Positions 25,453-36,584 are shown, numbered from the stretch's first letter. The stretch: 64,000 nucleotides of DNA from Clostridium estertheticum subsp. estertheticum (GCF_001877035.1 NZ_CP015756.1:4517001-4581000); one strand, 5' to 3'. Made by a program: numbers and translations. The notes: generated by a model not told the origin, from the letters alone.

Positions 25453-25887
25453 TTAGTATTTAAGTACTAGTACTTCTGGGTTTTGTGCTTCATTCTTATG
25501 TTCTGGTCCTCTGTAAACGATCATTTTTTTAAGTGTTTGACGACCTAATGGTCCCGTTGGAAGCATTCTTCTAACTGCCTCTTCAAAAATGAACTCAGGC
25601 TTTTTAGCTAATGCTACTCTATATGGAACTTCTTTTAATCCACCTGGATAATGAGAGTGATGTCTTAACATTTTTTGGTCTAATTTCTTACCAGTTAAAA
25701 CTATCTTATCTGCATTTATTACAATTACAAAGTCACCTGTATCTACATGTGGCGTAAATGTTGGTTTATGTTTTCCTCTTAGTATTGCAGCTATTTGACT
25801 TGCTGCCCTTCCTAAAACTTTTCCTTCTACATCTACAACGAACCATTTTCTTTCTACTTCTAGTGGTTTTGCTAAGTATGATTTCAT
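25453..25887 (-). CDS. rplM: 50S ribosomal protein L13
   Basis: 144 residues, the normal size, from ATG 25887; GGGAGGG lies 8 nt upstream, while the longer frame start at 25914 lacks an RBS and adds residues not found in L13. Signatures: [19 protein letters not shown] and [20 protein letters not shown]13 assembles early into the 50S subunit. The gene has its own strong promoter (25983-26011) and a leader hairpin. Confidence 0.97.
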   Translation of the reverse strand: MKSYLAKPLEVERKWFVVDVEGKVLGRAASQIAAILRGKHKPTFTPHVDTGDFVIVINADKIVLTGKKLDQKMLRHHSHYPGGLKEVPYRVALAKKPEFIFEEAVRRMLPTGPLGRQTLKKMIVYRGPEHKNEAQNPEVLVLKY

Positions 25888-25930
25888 TATTTTCCCTCCC
25901 TGAACTTTTAACAATTAAAACTCTATGCTA

Positions 25931-25953
25931 AAGATCCGGGGCTAGTGGATCTT
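25931..25953 (-). promoter_or_regulatory. Leader hairpin before rplM (possible L13 leader)
   Basis: AAGATCC (25947-25953, minus strand) pairs with GGATCTT (25931-25937) around a 9-nt loop ACTAGCCCC within the roughly 90-nt rplM leader. Firmicutes have autoregulatory L13 leaders at this place, but I cannot confirm the consensus by eye. Confidence 0.4.
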
Positions 25954-25982
25954 ATACACGATATTTTATACAAACATTAATA

Positions 25983-26011
25983 AGTATAATACATTCTACC
26001 GGGTGTGTCAA
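25983..26011 (-). promoter_or_regulatory. Sigma-A promoter for rplM-rpsI
   Basis: Consensus TTGACA (26006-26011) and TATACT (25983-25988) with a 17-nt spacer, located between truA and rplM. Confidence 0.88.
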
Positions 26012-26051
26012 TGCTTTTACATAAGCATGTTACAATTTTATTGCTTTTATT

Positions 26052-26786
26052 TTAATAAAAAACTTCTTCTAAACATAATCCATTCGCCGGAACAGATTTT
26101 CCAGCCTTTGATCTCTGTTTCGACTCAATTATATCTTTAATCTCGCTTGGTTTTATTTTCCCTTCCCCAACTCTAATTAATGCTCCAACTATTATTCTAA
26201 CCATATTGTATAAAAATCCATCAGCTGCAATATATATTTTTATAATCTCTTCATTCTTTACAATATCTAGCCTAGAAATAGTTCTTACTGAAGTTTTCGC
26301 AGAACTACCTAAATTTTTGAAAGCAGAGAAATCATGAGTACCCATAAAATACTGGGCACCTATTTGCATAGCCTCTACATCTAATATTTGCTTATGATGG
26401 TATATGTAATCACGCCCTACTGCAACAGCTTGTCGTCTATTAATTATAGTATAACTATACATCTTACCCATACTGTTATACCTTGAATGAAACTCATATG
26501 GAACCTCAAAAGACTGTAAAATAACAATATCTCTTGGGAGCTTACTATTAATAGCTCCTGTAAATTTTTCTATGACTATTTTGCTATTAGTGTAAAAGTT
26601 ACCTGTATAACCCTTTGCATGAACTCCAGCATCAGTTCTGCTAGAACCTGTAATTTGAGTTTTTTCACCCGTAAGTTCCTCGATAGCACTCTCAATTTTC
26701 TCTTGAATAGTCATAACATTATTTTGTCTTTGCCATCCTGAGTAGTTTGTTCCATCGTATTCTATAATAATCTTGATGTTTCTCAC
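26052..26786 (-). CDS. truA: tRNA pseudouridine(38-40) synthase
   Basis: TruA modifies U38-U40 in the anticodon stem of many tRNAs. 244 residues with the catalytic Asp52 in SSRTDAGVHA, the N-terminal IEYDGTNYSGWQRQ and the C-terminal RAGKSVPANGLCLEEVFY-like motif (here KAGKSVPANGLCLEE). The GTG start at 26786 has AAGGGG 9 nt upstream. It is last in the ecfA1-ecfA2-ecfT-truA string, the usual clostridial order. Confidence 0.95.
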   Translation of the reverse strand: MRNIKIIIEYDGTNYSGWQRQNNVMTIQEKIESAIEELTGEKTQITGSSRTDAGVHAKGYTGNFYTNSKIVIEKFTGAINSKLPRDIVILQSFEVPYEFHSRYNSMGKMYSYTIINRRQAVAVGRDYIYHHKQILDVEAMQIGAQYFMGTHDFSAFKNLGSSAKTSVRTISRLDIVKNEEIIKIYIAADGFLYNMVRIIVGALIRVGEGKIKPSEIKDIIESKQRSKAGKSVPANGLCLEEVFY

Positions 26787-26848
26787 TGCATCATGCCCCT
26801 TTCTACTTATAGATAGAATTTAATAACCATTTGCATTATAGGAGAATG

Positions 26849-27652
26849 TTATGTTCTACTAACAATAGTAATGACAAACAGCAGTATAAAGGAACAACTT
26901 GCAATATAATCTCTTTTAGTTACTTTTAGTTGTTTCATTCTAGTTCTTCCTTCTCCGCCCTTATAGCATCTAGATTCCATAGCCATCGCTAATTCATCTG
27001 CCCGCCTAAAAGAACTTATAAATAAAGGTACTAGAATAGGGATTAAACTTTTAGCCCTACTTATTAAATTACCAGATTCGAAATCAGCACCTCTGGCCAT
27101 TTGCGCTTTCATGATTTTATCGGTCTCATCCATTAACGTCGGAATAAACCTTAACGCTATAGTCATCATCATTGCCAACTCATGAGCCGGCAACCCTATT
27201 TTTTTAAATGGATTAAGGAGGCTCTCTATACCATCAGTTAATTCTATAGGTGATGTTGTAAGTGTTAGTATTGATGTTCCCATAATTAAAAACACTAGTC
27301 TAATAATCATAAATGCGGCAATAATTAAACCTTCTTTATAAATTTTTATAAAATGCCATTGAATAAGTGGAAGACTTCCATTCCCACCAGTCATAAAAAT
27401 ATTTAATACTGCCGTAATAAGTAATAAAATTAAGATTGGCTTTAATCCGCTATAAATGTACTTTAAAGATAGCTTTGCTATTAATATTGTGGCTAATATA
27501 AATATAAATACATATAAGTAGCCTTCAAAATTGTTTACCAGAAATAAGTCAATAATAAATAATATAGATATTAATATCTTAAATCTTGGGTCTAACTTAT
27601 GTATAAAAGAATCTCCTGGTATATATTGTCCTATTGTAATATCTTTGATCAT
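26849..27652 (-). CDS. ecfT: Energy-coupling factor transporter membrane subunit EcfT
   Basis: 267 residues with five to six membrane segments and the two coupling Ala-Arg-Gly-type motifs near residues 184-190 (AQMARGADF) and 230-236 (AMESRCYKG) that contact the ATPases. EcfT joins EcfA1/EcfA2 with exchangeable S-components for vitamins and metals. There is no S-component gene nearby, so this is a group II (shared) module. RBS GGAGG. Confidence 0.94.
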   Translation of the reverse strand: MIKDITIGQYIPGDSFIHKLDPRFKILISILFIIDLFLVNNFEGYLYVFIFILATILIAKLSLKYIYSGLKPILILLLITAVLNIFMTGGNGSLPLIQWHFIKIYKEGLIIAAFMIIRLVFLIMGTSILTLTTSPIELTDGIESLLNPFKKIGLPAHELAMMMTIALRFIPTLMDETDKIMKAQMARGADFESGNLISRAKSLIPILVPLFISSFRRADELAMAMESRCYKGGEGRTRMKQLKVTKRDYIASCSFILLFVITIVSRT

Positions 27653-27730
27653 ACAAATTCCTCCAAAACGCTATAAAAAGCACATATTACTGTTTTAAAT
27701 ATGATGTCTTAGTTAAGCAAAAGAGTCATA

Positions 27731-28585
27731 CTAATCTTTTTTGAGTATCTTAAACAACTCTTGTTTTGCTTTTTCTATGGTGAATATATCTTGTGATAAA
27801 TCAAATCCTTTATTACGAAGTTCCCTAATTAAATATGTTACCTGCGGTACTGCGAGGCCAACACTTTCTAAGGTATCTATCTCTCTAAAAACCTTCTCAG
27901 GTGTTCCATCTAAGATACATTTTCCTTTATCCATTACTAAAACTCTATTTGCAACTTTAGCTACATCTTCCATACTATGTGATACTAAAATTATAGTCAT
28001 ATTGTTTGCTTTATAAAGCTCAACAATTTTATTTAAGATGTCATCTCTTCCTTTTGGATCAAGTCCTGCAGTTGGTTCATCTAAGATCAACACTTTTGGT
28101 TCCATAGCCACTACTCCCGCAATAGCTACTCTTCTCTTTTGTCCACCACTTATCTCAAAAGGTGATTTATCTTTATATTCTTCATAACCAAGTCCAACAA
28201 TTTTCATAGCCCTTTGAACTCTTCTATTTATTTCATCATTATCTAAACCTAAATTTCGAGGTCCAAATGAAATGTCTTTTTCAATAGTTTCTTCAAAAAG
28301 TTGATATTCAGGATATTGAAATACTAGCCCAACTTTTTTTCTTATATTTGTTAATTTCATTTTTTTCTTTGTTATATCAATATCATCTACTAAAATCGTA
28401 CCTGAAGTTGGTTTTAGTAAACCATTTATATGTTGAATTAGTGTCGATTTACCTGAGCCGGTATGCCCAATGAGTGCCACAAATTCTCCTTGCTTTATTT
28501 CTATAGATACATCATCTATAGCTTTTTTTTCAAAAGGAGTTTTTGGCATATATATATATGTTAGATTTTCTATTTTAATTGACAT
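27731..28585 (-). CDS. ecfA2: Energy-coupling factor ATPase EcfA2
   Basis: 284 residues with Walker [10 protein letters not shown] (40-48), Q-loop [13 protein letters not shown] (typical of EcfA2), signature [13 protein letters not shown], Walker [14 protein letters not shown] and H-loop VSHSMED. It overlaps ecfA1 by 16 nt; a weak RBS fits translational coupling. It forms the heterodimeric motor with EcfA1. Confidence 0.95.
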   Translation of the reverse strand: MSIKIENLTYIYMPKTPFEKKAIDDVSIEIKQGEFVALIGHTGSGKSTLIQHINGLLKPTSGTILVDDIDITKKKMKLTNIRKKVGLVFQYPEYQLFEETIEKDISFGPRNLGLDNDEINRRVQRAMKIVGLGYEEYKDKSPFEISGGQKRRVAIAGVVAMEPKVLILDEPTAGLDPKGRDDILNKIVELYKANNMTIILVSHSMEDVAKVANRVLVMDKGKCILDGTPEKVFREIDTLESVGLAVPQVTYLIRELRNKGFDLSQDIFTIEKAKQELFKILKKD

Positions 28586-29415
28586 AATGCATTCACCATC
28601 TCATTTATAGTTAGTATATCAGATCCTATATTAATACCCTTCTGTCTAAGTTCGTACGCAAGTTCTGTTACCTGCGGAACATCTAAGCCTATTTGTTTCA
28701 TAATAGCTACATTCTTAAATATTTCTTTTGGTTTTCCATTCATTACAATTTTACCACTATCCATAACTACTATTCTATCCGCTTCTACCGCTTCTTCCAT
28801 ATTATGAGTTATTAGAATTATTGTTATCCCATAATTTTTGTTTATTTTTTTTATAGTGCTCATAACTTCTTTTCTTCCATATGGATCAAGCATTGCTGTT
28901 GGTTCATCGAAAACAATGCATTTGGGCATCATAGCAAGAATACCTGCAATAGCTACTCTTTGTTTTTGACCACCTGAAAGCAAATGCGGAGCATGTTTTC
29001 TATATTCATACATATGTACACTTTTTAACGCATCATCCACTCTTTTTCTAATTTCCTTAGGGTCTAATCCTAAGTTCTCTGGACCAAATGCTACATCTTC
29101 TTCTACTATAGTTGCAACAATTTGATTATCTGGATTTTGAAATACCATACCAGCTACATTTCTAATGTTCCATAGATTAGCTTCTACAGATGTTTGTAAT
29201 CCATCCACATAAATTTCCCCGTCTGTTGGTATTAGTAGTGCATTTATATGTTTAGCAAAAGTTGATTTTCCTGAGCCATTATGGCCTAGTACCACTAAAA
29301 ATTCGCCCCTATTAACCTCTAGATCTAATCCATCTATGGCAACTTTAGGTTCTTCACCTTCACTTTGCGGGTACTTATAAACAAGTTTATTACATATAAC
29401 CATTTTTTCACCCAT
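28570..29415 (-). CDS. ecfA1: Energy-coupling factor ATPase EcfA1
   Basis: 281 residues with Walker [10 protein letters not shown] (44-52), Q-loop [20 protein letters not shown] (EcfA1 hallmark), signature [14 protein letters not shown], Walker [14 protein letters not shown] and H-loop [10 protein letters not shown] 29415 is chosen: GGGAG sits 8 nt upstream, while a TTG five codons earlier overlaps that RBS. It follows the rplQ terminator, so it is probably read from its own promoter or by read-through. Confidence 0.95.
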   Translation of the reverse strand: MGEKMVICNKLVYKYPQSEGEEPKVAIDGLDLEVNRGEFLVVLGHNGSGKSTFAKHINALLIPTDGEIYVDGLQTSVEANLWNIRNVAGMVFQNPDNQIVATIVEEDVAFGPENLGLDPKEIRKRVDDALKSVHMYEYRKHAPHLLSGGQKQRVAIAGILAMMPKCIVFDEPTAMLDPYGRKEVMSTIKKINKNYGITIILITHNMEEAVEADRIVVMDSGKIVMNGKPKEIFKNVAIMKQIGLDVPQVTELAYELRQKGINIGSDILTINEMVNALCQLK

Positions 29416-29524
29416 AAGTGTCACTCCCAACGTTTATAAATATGATAAAATTAAAAATCTACTAAATTATTTAATCACAACTTCAGTAGAAATCTTTTTC
29501 AAAATCAATTAAATATTAATAATA

Positions 29525-29562
29525 AAATGGGGATTAAGTTTGTTCCCACTTAATCCCCTTTG
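29525..29562 (-). terminator. Terminator after rplQ (end of the alpha operon)
   Basis: GGGGATTAAGT (29529-29539) pairs perfectly with ACTTAATCCCC (29548-29558), 8-nt loop; on the minus strand the tail is ATTTTATTATT. It starts 7 nt after the rplQ stop. Confidence 0.85.
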
Positions 29563-29568
29563 CTTAAA

Positions 29569-29910
29569 CTATACTAATTCAATTATACTCATTTCTGCTG
29601 CGTCGCCTCTTCTTGGACCCATTTTCATAATTCTAGTATATCCGCCGTTTCTCTCAGCGTATTTGGGTGCAATATTATCAAATAAATCTTTAACTACGCT
29701 TTCTTCAGTAATGAATGCAAGTGCTTGTCTTCTAGCATGAAGATCTCCTCTTTTTCCAAGAGTTATCATTCTTTCAGCAAATTTTCTAGTTTCTTTTGCT
29801 CTAGTTACTGTAGTTTCAATTTTACCATACTTCAACAAATTAGTTGCAAGACTTCTAAACATTGCAATTCTTTGATCAGTGGAACGGCCTAATTTACGAT
29901 ACATTGCCAT
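29569..29910 (-). CDS. rplQ: 50S ribosomal protein L17
   Basis: 113 residues, the short bacterial form. Signatures: [20 protein letters not shown] at the N-terminus and [22 protein letters not shown] at the C-terminus. It lies 12 nt after rpoA with a GGAGGG RBS, and is last in the alpha operon before a strong terminator. Confidence 0.97.
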   Translation of the reverse strand: MAMYRKLGRSTDQRIAMFRSLATNLLKYGKIETTVTRAKETRKFAERMITLGKRGDLHARRQALAFITEESVVKDLFDNIAPKYAERNGGYTRIMKMGPRRGDAAEMSIIELV

Positions 29911-29922
29911 GTATTTCCCTCC

Positions 29923-30870
29923 TTACTCTTCAGTTAGTTTCAAATTCAAACTCAAAGCCTGAAGTTTCTGTTCAACTTCTTCAAGTGATTTCTTACCTAA
30001 ATTTCTAACCTTCATCATATCATCCATTGATCTTTCTGTTAATTCTTGAACTGTATTAATTCCAGCTCTTTTCAAGCAATTATAGCTTCTAACTGAAAGG
30101 TCTAATTCTTCAATAGTCATTTCAAGAACTTTTTCTTTCTTATCTTCTTCTTTTTCAACCATTATTTCAACATTATCAGCATGATCTGTTAATGTCATAA
30201 ATAATTTAAAGTGTTCGATAAGAATTTTAGCTGATAAACCAATAGCCTCATCTGGTCTAATTGTACCATTAGTCCAAATTTCAATTGTCAATTTATCATA
30301 ATCAGTGATTTGGCCTACTCTTGTGTTTTCAACAGCAAAATTTACTCTTTTAACTGGAGTATAAATTGAATCTACTGGTATCGTAGCTATTGGCAATTCA
30401 TCTGTCTTATTTTTAGCCATAGACACATATCCTCTACCTTTATTAACAGTTAGTTCCATATATAATTTAGCATCGTCATCCAATGTTGCTATATGCAAGT
30501 CACTATTAACTACCACTACATCTCCATCAGTGCTAATGTCTGCTCCAGTAACTACTCCGGGTCCTTTAGCATCAATATAAACTGTTCTAGGACCTTCACC
30601 TTCCATTGTAAGTGCTAAGCTTTTAATGTTTAGAATTAATTCTGTAACATCTTCTTTAACACCTTTAACTGTGGAAAATTCGTGAAGTACTGTATCAATC
30701 TTAACTGCTGTTGTAGCAACTCCAGGTAAAGAAGAAAGAAGAATTCTTCTTAATGCATTACCTAAAGTTATACCATAACCTCTTTCCAATGGTTCAATTA
30801 TAAATTTACCATAAGAACCATCTTCAGCTGTTTCTACACATTCTATTTTTGGCTTTTCTATTTCCAACAT
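29923..30870 (-). CDS. rpoA: RNA polymerase alpha subunit
   Basis: 315 residues from ATG 30870, which has AAGGGAGGG at 6 nt; a frame start at 30897 adds nine residues with no RBS. The N-terminal dimerisation domain ([20 protein letters not shown]) and C-terminal DNA/activator-binding domain ([20 protein letters not shown] ... [11 protein letters not shown]) are both complete. Scaffold of RNA polymerase assembly, co-transcribed with rpsM-rpsK-rpsD. Confidence 0.98.
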   Translation of the reverse strand: MLEIEKPKIECVETAEDGSYGKFIIEPLERGYGITLGNALRRILLSSLPGVATTAVKIDTVLHEFSTVKGVKEDVTELILNIKSLALTMEGEGPRTVYIDAKGPGVVTGADISTDGDVVVVNSDLHIATLDDDAKLYMELTVNKGRGYVSMAKNKTDELPIATIPVDSIYTPVKRVNFAVENTRVGQITDYDKLTIEIWTNGTIRPDEAIGLSAKILIEHFKLFMTLTDHADNVEIMVEKEEDKKEKVLEMTIEELDLSVRSYNCLKRAGINTVQELTERSMDDMMKVRNLGKKSLEEVEQKLQALSLNLKLTEE

Positions 30871-30931
30871 ATAAACCCTCCCTTTTTTAATTGGCAACCT
30901 ATTATGAGGGCAACTGATTCTATATTGATGA

Positions 30932-31552
30932 CTATTTACTGTATAATTCGACGATTAACGTTTCATTAACAGGAACATCTATATCTTCCCTAGTTGGTTG
31001 TGCTAAAACTTTTCCTTCAAATTTTTCTAAGTTAGCTTCTAACCAATTTGGTAAAGTTTTAGGGTTTTCAATGAAAACCTTAAACTTCTCAGTAGCTCTG
31101 CTTTTTTCACATGCAGACACTACTTCATTTGCTGTTAAACTGTAAGAAGGAATATCTACCTTTTTACCATTAACTAAGAAATGTCCGTGAGTAACTAGTT
31201 GCCTAGCTTCTTGTCTTGAATTACCATAACCCAATCTATAAACTACATTATCAAGTCTGACTTCTAAGAGTCTTAATAGGTTCTCACCTGTTATTCCTCT
31301 TAACTTGTCAGCCTTTTCATAGTATCTTCTAAATTGACTTTCAAGTACTCCGTATATTCTCTTAGCTTTTTGTTTTTCTCTTAACTGTAATCCGTAATTG
31401 GACATTTTTTTCTTGCTTTGTCCATGTTGTCCTGGTGCATAGCCTCTTCTGGCAAATGCACATTTATCTGTAAAGCATCTATCACCCTTAAGGTTGAGCT
31501 TCATACCTTCTCTTCTGCAAAGTCTACAAGTAGCTCCAGTATATCTTGCCAT
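30932..31552 (-). CDS. rpsD: 30S ribosomal protein S4
   Basis: 206 residues with the S4 RNA-binding domain ([20 protein letters not shown]) and a zinc-type N-terminus (CRLCRREG ... CFTDKC). S4 is a primary 16S-binding protein and often the repressor of the alpha operon. It lies between rpsK and rpoA. Confidence 0.98.
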   Translation of the reverse strand: MARYTGATCRLCRREGMKLNLKGDRCFTDKCAFARRGYAPGQHGQSKKKMSNYGLQLREKQKAKRIYGVLESQFRRYYEKADKLRGITGENLLRLLEVRLDNVVYRLGYGNSRQEARQLVTHGHFLVNGKKVDIPSYSLTANEVVSACEKSRATEKFKVFIENPKTLPNWLEANLEKFEGKVLAQPTREDIDVPVNETLIVELYSK

Positions 31553-31586
31553 TCAAATTACACCTCCTGTTTTTATAAACTATAAA

Positions 31587-31979
31587 TCAAACTCTTCTTC
31601 TCTTTGGTGGTCTACATCCATTATGAGGAATTGGAGTAACGTCTTTGATTAATGTAATTTCTAATCCAGCCGCTTGAAGTGACCTAATTGCCGCTTCTCT
31701 ACCTGCTCCTGGTCCTTTAACAAATACGTCAACACTCTTTAGTCCGTGCTCCATAGCTGCTTTTGTAGCAGCTTCTGCTGCCATTTGAGCTGCGAATGGA
31801 GTACTCTTTCTAGATCCTCTAAAACCTAATCCACCTGCACTAGACCAAGATAAAGCATTACCAGCTGCATCTGTAAGTGTAACGATGGAATTATTGAAAG
31901 TAGACTTTATGTGTGCACAACCGTGCTCAACATTTTTTCTTTCTTTTTTTCTTCTACTTCTTTTAACTTTCTGAGCCAT
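31587..31979 (-). CDS. rpsK: 30S ribosomal protein S11
   Basis: 130 residues, full length; [19 protein letters not shown] and the C-terminal [18 protein letters not shown] are diagnostic. Part of the platform near the mRNA exit site. GGAGGG RBS, 15 nt after rpsM. Confidence 0.98.
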   Translation of the reverse strand: MAQKVKRSRRKKERKNVEHGCAHIKSTFNNSIVTLTDAAGNALSWSSAGGLGFRGSRKSTPFAAQMAAEAATKAAMEHGLKSVDVFVKGPGAGREAAIRSLQAAGLEITLIKDVTPIPHNGCRPPKRRRV

Positions 31980-31994
31980 ATTATTCCCTCCTTA

Positions 31995-32363
31995 CTATTT
32001 CTTCTTGCCCGCCATTGTTTTCTTAGGGCCTTTTCTTGTTCTTGCATTAGTTTTAGTTTTTTGTCCTCTTACTGGAAGACCTTTTCTATGTCTTATGCCT
32101 CTATAACATCCAACTTCCATTAACCTTTTTATATCTAATGCAACTCTTCTTCTTAAGTCACCCTCAATTATAAAATTCTTTTGAATGTATGTTCTTAACT
32201 CATTAACTTCTTCTTCTGTTAAGTCCTTAACTCTTGTATCAGGATTTATCCCAACAGTTTTAATAATACCTTGTGACTTTGTTAAGCCTATACCAAATAT
32301 ATATGTTAAACCTATTTCAACTCTTTTTTCCCTTGGTAGGTCAATACCTGCTATTCTTGCCAT
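31995..32363 (-). CDS. rpsM: 30S ribosomal protein S13
   Basis: 122 residues; [20 protein letters not shown] at the start and the basic tail [17 protein letters not shown] are typical. It sits in the 30S head and contacts P-site tRNA and 50S. About 140 nt separate it from rpmJ; this AT-rich stretch shows no clear consensus promoter. Confidence 0.98.
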   Translation of the reverse strand: MARIAGIDLPREKRVEIGLTYIFGIGLTKSQGIIKTVGINPDTRVKDLTEEEVNELRTYIQKNFIIEGDLRRRVALDIKRLMEVGCYRGIRHRKGLPVRGQKTKTNARTRKGPKKTMAGKKK

Positions 32364-32503
32364 TTACTGTTTACACCTCCCACGTAATTGTTGTTATAAT
32401 TTTATCACATCTATATCTTTTAAACGATGTAATAACGATTTATTATTATTAATATTAACTTTGTATTACTATTTCTGTTAATATTTCTTATAAATAAAAC
32501 CGA

Positions 32504-32629
<126 letters not shown>

Positions 32630-32632
32630 TTA

Positions 32633-32851
32633 TTACTTGTCTCTCCAAGTTATTCTCCCACGTGTCAAATCATATGGGGAAAGTTCTACTGTAACCTTGT
32701 CTCCTGGTAATATTCTTATGAAATTCATTCTTAACTTACCCGAGATATGAGCTAATATTTTATGCCCACTCTCCAATTCAACTTGAAATATTGCATTGGG
32801 CAAAGTTTCTACTACCACACCTTGCATTTCTATTATATCATCTTTTGACAT
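32633..32851 (-). CDS. infA: Translation initiation factor IF-1
   Basis: 72 residues from ATG 32851, exactly the usual IF-1 size ([33 protein letters not shown] at the end). The frame is open eight codons further, but that ATG lies on top of the AAGGAGG RBS. OB-fold protein binding the 30S A site. It follows the KOW gene by 7 nt. Confidence 0.97.
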   Translation of the reverse strand: MSKDDIIEMQGVVVETLPNAIFQVELESGHKILAHISGKLRMNFIRILPGDKVTVELSPYDLTRGRITWRDK

Positions 32852-32858
32852 AAGGTAA

Positions 32859-33149
32859 TCAAACCTCCTTACCAATATCTGCAGACTGCAAAAATATTTT
32901 AATTTTAGAATTAGTAACCTCTTTTTCAGATAAAATTATATCCCTAATTTCTTCAGCTACAGTGCCTGTAAATTTTAGATGTTTAATCTTCTTCTTTTTA
33001 GGTTTCTCGATCCTTCTTAACTCTCCGTCAGAAATGTACACATATTCATTACTTAGTATACCTACAATAATAAATGTTTTGTGCATATCCCTGCCTGCTT
33101 TAGAATGTACCACCTTACCTATAAGGCTATTTTTCTCCAAATCATTCAC
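32859..33149 (-). CDS. KOW-domain RNA-binding protein (L14e-like)
   Basis: A 96-residue protein with an N-terminal KOW motif ([20 protein letters not shown]) followed by a basic stretch [12 protein letters not shown]. Such L14e/L6e/L27e-like proteins are encoded between map and infA in many clostridia. They are thought to bind RNA, possibly the ribosome, but the function is not established. It lies 5 nt after the map remnant, with its start preceded by TTGAGGTG. Confidence 0.88.
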   Translation of the reverse strand: MNDLEKNSLIGKVVHSKAGRDMHKTFIIVGILSNEYVYISDGELRRIEKPKKKKIKHLKFTGTVAEEIRDIILSEKEVTNSKIKIFLQSADIGKEV

Positions 33150-33154
33150 CTCAA

Positions 33155-33451
33155 TTAGTTCAATGTTAATATTTCAGGAATACAATCTATGCTAATTATG
33201 TCTCCTTCAAGTAAAACCCGGTTAGATGGAATTCCGTGAACCACTTCATCATTAACAGATGTAGATATGAACGCTGGAAATCCACAATAACCCTTAAAAG
33301 ATGATCTAGCACCCTGTTTTATTATGAACTCTTCAGCTAATTTATTTAGTTCTGCAATGGTTATTTCAGGTTTTATTACCTCTTCAATTATTGCAAGAGT
33401 TTCTACAACCACTTTACCCGCATCTTTCATAAATTAAATTTCCACATCATT
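33155..33451 (-). pseudogene. map: Methionine aminopeptidase remnant with internal deletion
   Basis: The frame from ATG 33430 codes 91 residues, against about 250 for type I Map. Residues 1-82 align with Map 13-97 (MKDAGKVVVETLAIIEEVIK; SFKGYCGFPAFISTSVNDEV; VHGIP with the substrate His; LLEGDIISIDC). The sequence then jumps to IPEILTLN-stop, which looks like the C-terminal end of Map, so an internal stretch of about 150 codons is gone. That stretch carries the metal ligands (second Asp, His, two Glu). Upstream in frame, NDVEI-stop-F precedes the ATG, matching the normal N-terminus (KNDxEIxxM) with a stop codon (TAA 33434-33436), and the first codons are missing next to the adk stop. It cannot be an active aminopeptidase; another map must exist elsewhere. 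Confidence 0.88.
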
Positions 33452-33452
33452 T

Positions 33453-34115
33453 TTAATGTTTATCATTTTTTATCTCAGCTAAGATACTACATATACTGTC
33501 AAATACACTATTAATTTCTTGTGTCCCGTCAACTTCTGATAATAAGTTTTTGTCACCGTAATACTTTATCAATGGTTGTGTTTGAGCTTCATATATGTCA
33601 ATCCGTTCATTAACGGTTACTTCAGTGTCATCAGCTCTTTGAACAAGATCACTTCCACATAAATCACATTTACCATCTACTTTCGATGGATTAAATGCAA
33701 TATGATAACTAGCACCACATGCAAGGCAAACTCTACGACCAGTCATTCTATCTAGAATGAATTCTCTAGGAACCTTTATTAATAATGCTGTATCAAGGTG
33801 AATATCTTTTTCATCCAATAAAGTTTTTAAAGCTTCACCTTGATTGACAGTTCTAGGATAGCCATCTAATAAAAATCCATTAACACAATCTTCATTATCT
33901 AACCTATCTTTTATTATATCTATAGTCAATTTATCAGGGACTAAATGCCCCTTATCAATATGTCTCTTAGCTTCAATTCCAAGAGGGGTTTTTTCTGAAA
34001 TATTTTTTCTGAATATATCCCCTGTTGATATATGTGGTATTGAGAACTTATTACTAATTGATTTAGCTTGAGTTCCTTTTCCAGCTCCCGGAGGACCTAA
34101 TAAGATTATTCTCAT
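33453..34115 (-). CDS. adk: Adenylate kinase
   Basis: 220 residues interconverting ATP + AMP and 2 ADP. P-loop GPPGAGKGT (7-15), AMP-binding STGDIFR and DGYPRTVNQ, and a long zinc-type LID with CLACG ... CDLCG cysteines. It lies between secY and map as in most Firmicutes; its stop is immediately followed by the broken map sequence. Confidence 0.97.
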   Translation of the reverse strand: MRIILLGPPGAGKGTQAKSISNKFSIPHISTGDIFRKNISEKTPLGIEAKRHIDKGHLVPDKLTIDIIKDRLDNEDCVNGFLLDGYPRTVNQGEALKTLLDEKDIHLDTALLIKVPREFILDRMTGRRVCLACGASYHIAFNPSKVDGKCDLCGSDLVQRADDTEVTVNERIDIYEAQTQPLIKYYGDKNLLSEVDGTQEINSVFDSICSILAEIKNDKH

Positions 34116-34137
34116 AGTATCATCTCCTGGTATTATT

Positions 34138-35418
34138 TTATTTAAGAAATCCCTTGTAATGACGCATTACTAATTGTGATTCAAGTTGTCTCAACGTTTC
34201 AAGGCCAACATTAACCATAATTAATAACATTGTACCTCCAAAGTATATTCCCTTGAATTGAGTAAATCCTTCTGTAATAATAGGAAACAATGCTATAACA
34301 CCCGCAAATACTCCTCCAAGGATTGAAATCTTAGTAAGTACACTATCGATATATGTTGCCGTATTCTCGCCCGGTCTAATACCTGGTATGAAACCTGATG
34401 ATTTATGCATATTTTCTGCCATTTCATCTGGTTTAAATGTTACCTGAGTATAAAACCATGTAAAGAATACTATTAATACAAAATACACCAATGCATATTT
34501 CCAAGTATTTGCTTCAAATACGCTCCAACGACTTCCCGTGATGAATTTTGCAATTGAAGATGTAGGTTTTACCTGTGCTATTGTTGCTGGAAACATCATT
34601 ACTGACATTGCAAAGATTATACCGATAACTCCAGATGCATTTACTCCAATTGGAATATGTGTTGATTGTCCTTTAAAAACTTTATTTCCAACAGCTTTAC
34701 CTGCATATTGAACTGGAATTCTTCTTTCACTTAAACTTGCTATTACTACTGCAATTAATAATGCCACAGCAATTACAACAAACAATATAACCTCAACAAA
34801 ACTTACAGTGCCTGCCTTTTGAAGTCCAGCAATTTTATATGCAAGGTCAGGTAATCCAGATATAATATTAATAAATATTATCAATGAAATACCATTACCA
34901 ATACCTTTACCTGTTATTTGTTCACCTATCCACACCAAAAATGTTGATGCAGTAGTCATCGTTAGTACCACCAAAAATATGGTTAAACTAGATGTATCCG
35001 AAAATGCTCCAGTCCCTGCAATAGCAGCATACAAGCCAAAGGCCTGCAAAACTCCAAGTACTATTGAAGCATATCTAGTATAATCTTGTATTTTCTTACG
35101 TCCTTCGAGTCCTTCTTTAGAAAGTTGCTCTAAAGAAGGAATTGCGATTACTAGTAATTGCATTATAATAGATGCATTTATGTATGGACCAACACCCATT
35201 GCGAAAATACTAAACTTACCAAATGCACCACCCGAAAGCATATTGTAAAAACTAAGTAATGTTCCTCCATTACTAGTTAAACTTGCTAACTTGCTAGCAT
35301 CTACACCGGGAACAGGAATGAAAATACCTACCCGTATAATTACAACCATAAGTAGCGTAAATATCATACGTTTTTTTAAATCAGGAATTTTCCAGGCATT
35401 ACGTATGGTTGATAGCAT
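34138..35418 (-). CDS. secY: Protein translocase subunit SecY
   Basis: 426 residues with ten predicted membrane helices; [20 protein letters not shown] and the plug/pore motifs ([53 protein letters not shown]) are present. It forms the SecYEG channel with SecE (60594-60818). ATG 35418 is directly adjacent to the rplO stop. Confidence 0.98.
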   Translation of the reverse strand: MLSTIRNAWKIPDLKKRMIFTLLMVVIIRVGIFIPVPGVDASKLASLTSNGGTLLSFYNMLSGGAFGKFSIFAMGVGPYINASIIMQLLVIAIPSLEQLSKEGLEGRKKIQDYTRYASIVLGVLQAFGLYAAIAGTGAFSDTSSLTIFLVVLTMTTASTFLVWIGEQITGKGIGNGISLIIFINIISGLPDLAYKIAGLQKAGTVSFVEVILFVVIAVALLIAVVIASLSERRIPVQYAGKAVGNKVFKGQSTHIPIGVNASGVIGIIFAMSVMMFPATIAQVKPTSSIAKFITGSRWSVFEANTWKYALVYFVLIVFFTWFYTQVTFKPDEMAENMHKSSGFIPGIRPGENTATYIDSVLTKISILGGVFAGVIALFPIITEGFTQFKGIYFGGTMLLIMVNVGLETLRQLESQLVMRHYKGFLK

Positions 35419-35859
35419 TTATATCACCTCAACTTTTCCTCCAGCTGCTGTAATTTTTTCAGCTGCTGCTTTCGAGAGTTTAGATACTTTTACAGTTAAA
35501 TTCTTTTCTAAATTACCATTACCAAGTATTTTAACTCCGTCATGTATCTTTCTTACGATTCTTTTCTCTACTAACAATTCCTGTGTAACTTCAGTACCAT
35601 CTTCGAATACATTAAGCCTATCTACATTTATACAAGAGTATTGTTTTGCAAAAATATTTGTAAAACCTCTTTTAGGTAATCTCCTATATAAAGGCATTTG
35701 GCCTCCTTCAAATCCTGGTCTTGTTCCACCACCAGATCTAGAGTTCTGTCCATCTTGACCTCTTCCCGCAGTTTTTCCCCAACCTGAAGCAGTACCTCTA
35801 CCGATTCTCTTAGGAGATTTTTTTGAACCTTCCGCAGGTTTTAACTCATGAAGTTTCAT
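35419..35859 (-). CDS. rplO: 50S ribosomal protein L15
   Basis: 146 residues; [20 protein letters not shown], the Gly/Arg-rich [20 protein letters not shown] and [18 protein letters not shown] are diagnostic. Binds 23S rRNA. The stop abuts secY, which suggests coupled translation. Confidence 0.98.
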   Translation of the reverse strand: MKLHELKPAEGSKKSPKRIGRGTASGWGKTAGRGQDGQNSRSGGGTRPGFEGGQMPLYRRLPKRGFTNIFAKQYSCINVDRLNVFEDGTEVTQELLVEKRIVRKIHDGVKILGNGNLEKNLTVKVSKLSKAAAEKITAAGGKVEVI

Positions 35860-35877
35860 GTCAACACCTCCTCGTTT

Positions 35878-36057
35878 TTATACTTGCTCTACATTTATTA
35901 AATATATTACTTTGTTAATCATGCCTTTGATCTGAGGAGTTTCCTCGTGCTCAACACTTTTTCGTATTTTTCTTAATCCTAAAGCATTAACAGTAGCGAT
36001 ATGTTCTTTCTTTCTACCAATTAAGCTTTTAACCAATGTTATTTTAACTTTAGCCAA
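35878..36057 (-). CDS. rpmD: 50S ribosomal protein L30
   Basis: A 59-codon gene starting at TTG 36057 (AGGAGGGG 6-8 nt upstream): [20 protein letters not shown], then [20 protein letters not shown] and the end [14 protein letters not shown]. Standard short bacterial L30, between rpsE and rplO in the spc operon. Confidence 0.96.
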   Translation of the reverse strand: MAKVKITLVKSLIGRKKEHIATVNALGLRKIRKSVEHEETPQIKGMINKVIYLINVEQV

Positions 36058-36069
36058 GGTTTTCCCCTC

Positions 36070-36567
36070 CTATCTTAAAATTTCTTCTACAGTCTTACCT
36101 CTTAATTTAGCAACGTCTTCTGCTGTTCTCAATCTTGATAACCCATCAATAGTAGCATTAACTACATTTCTAGGATTACTAGAACCTAAAGATTTAGCTC
36201 TAACGTCCTTTAATCCTGATAATTCTAGAACCGCTCTAACTGGACCGCCAGCTAGAACTCCCGTACCTTCAGCACCGGGCATTATGTGTATAACAGAAGT
36301 ACCAAACTTACCATCAATAGTATGTGGAATAGTTGTTCCAACCATAGCCACGTTTACTAGATTTTTCTTAGCATCTTCTATTCCTTTTCTAATTGCTTCA
36401 GGAATTTCTACAGATTTACCCATACCAACGCCAACGTGTCCGTTTTCGTCTCCAACAACAACTAATGCGCTGAATCTGAAGTTTCTTCCACCTTTAACAA
36501 CCTTAGCAACTCTGTTTATGTTAACTACTTTTTCTTTAAGATCTAATGTGCTAGGATCAATTTTCAT
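36070..36567 (-). CDS. rpsE: 30S ribosomal protein S5
   Basis: 165 residues with the double-stranded-RNA-binding N-terminal domain ([20 protein letters not shown]) and C-terminal [15 protein letters not shown]-like segment. Important for decoding fidelity; spectinomycin-resistance site region is intact. GGAGGG RBS. Confidence 0.98.
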   Translation of the reverse strand: MKIDPSTLDLKEKVVNINRVAKVVKGGRNFRFSALVVVGDENGHVGVGMGKSVEIPEAIRKGIEDAKKNLVNVAMVGTTIPHTIDGKFGTSVIHIMPGAEGTGVLAGGPVRAVLELSGLKDVRAKSLGSSNPRNVVNATIDGLSRLRTAEDVAKLRGKTVEEILR

Positions 36568-36584
36568 GTGTTTCCCTCCTTCTC

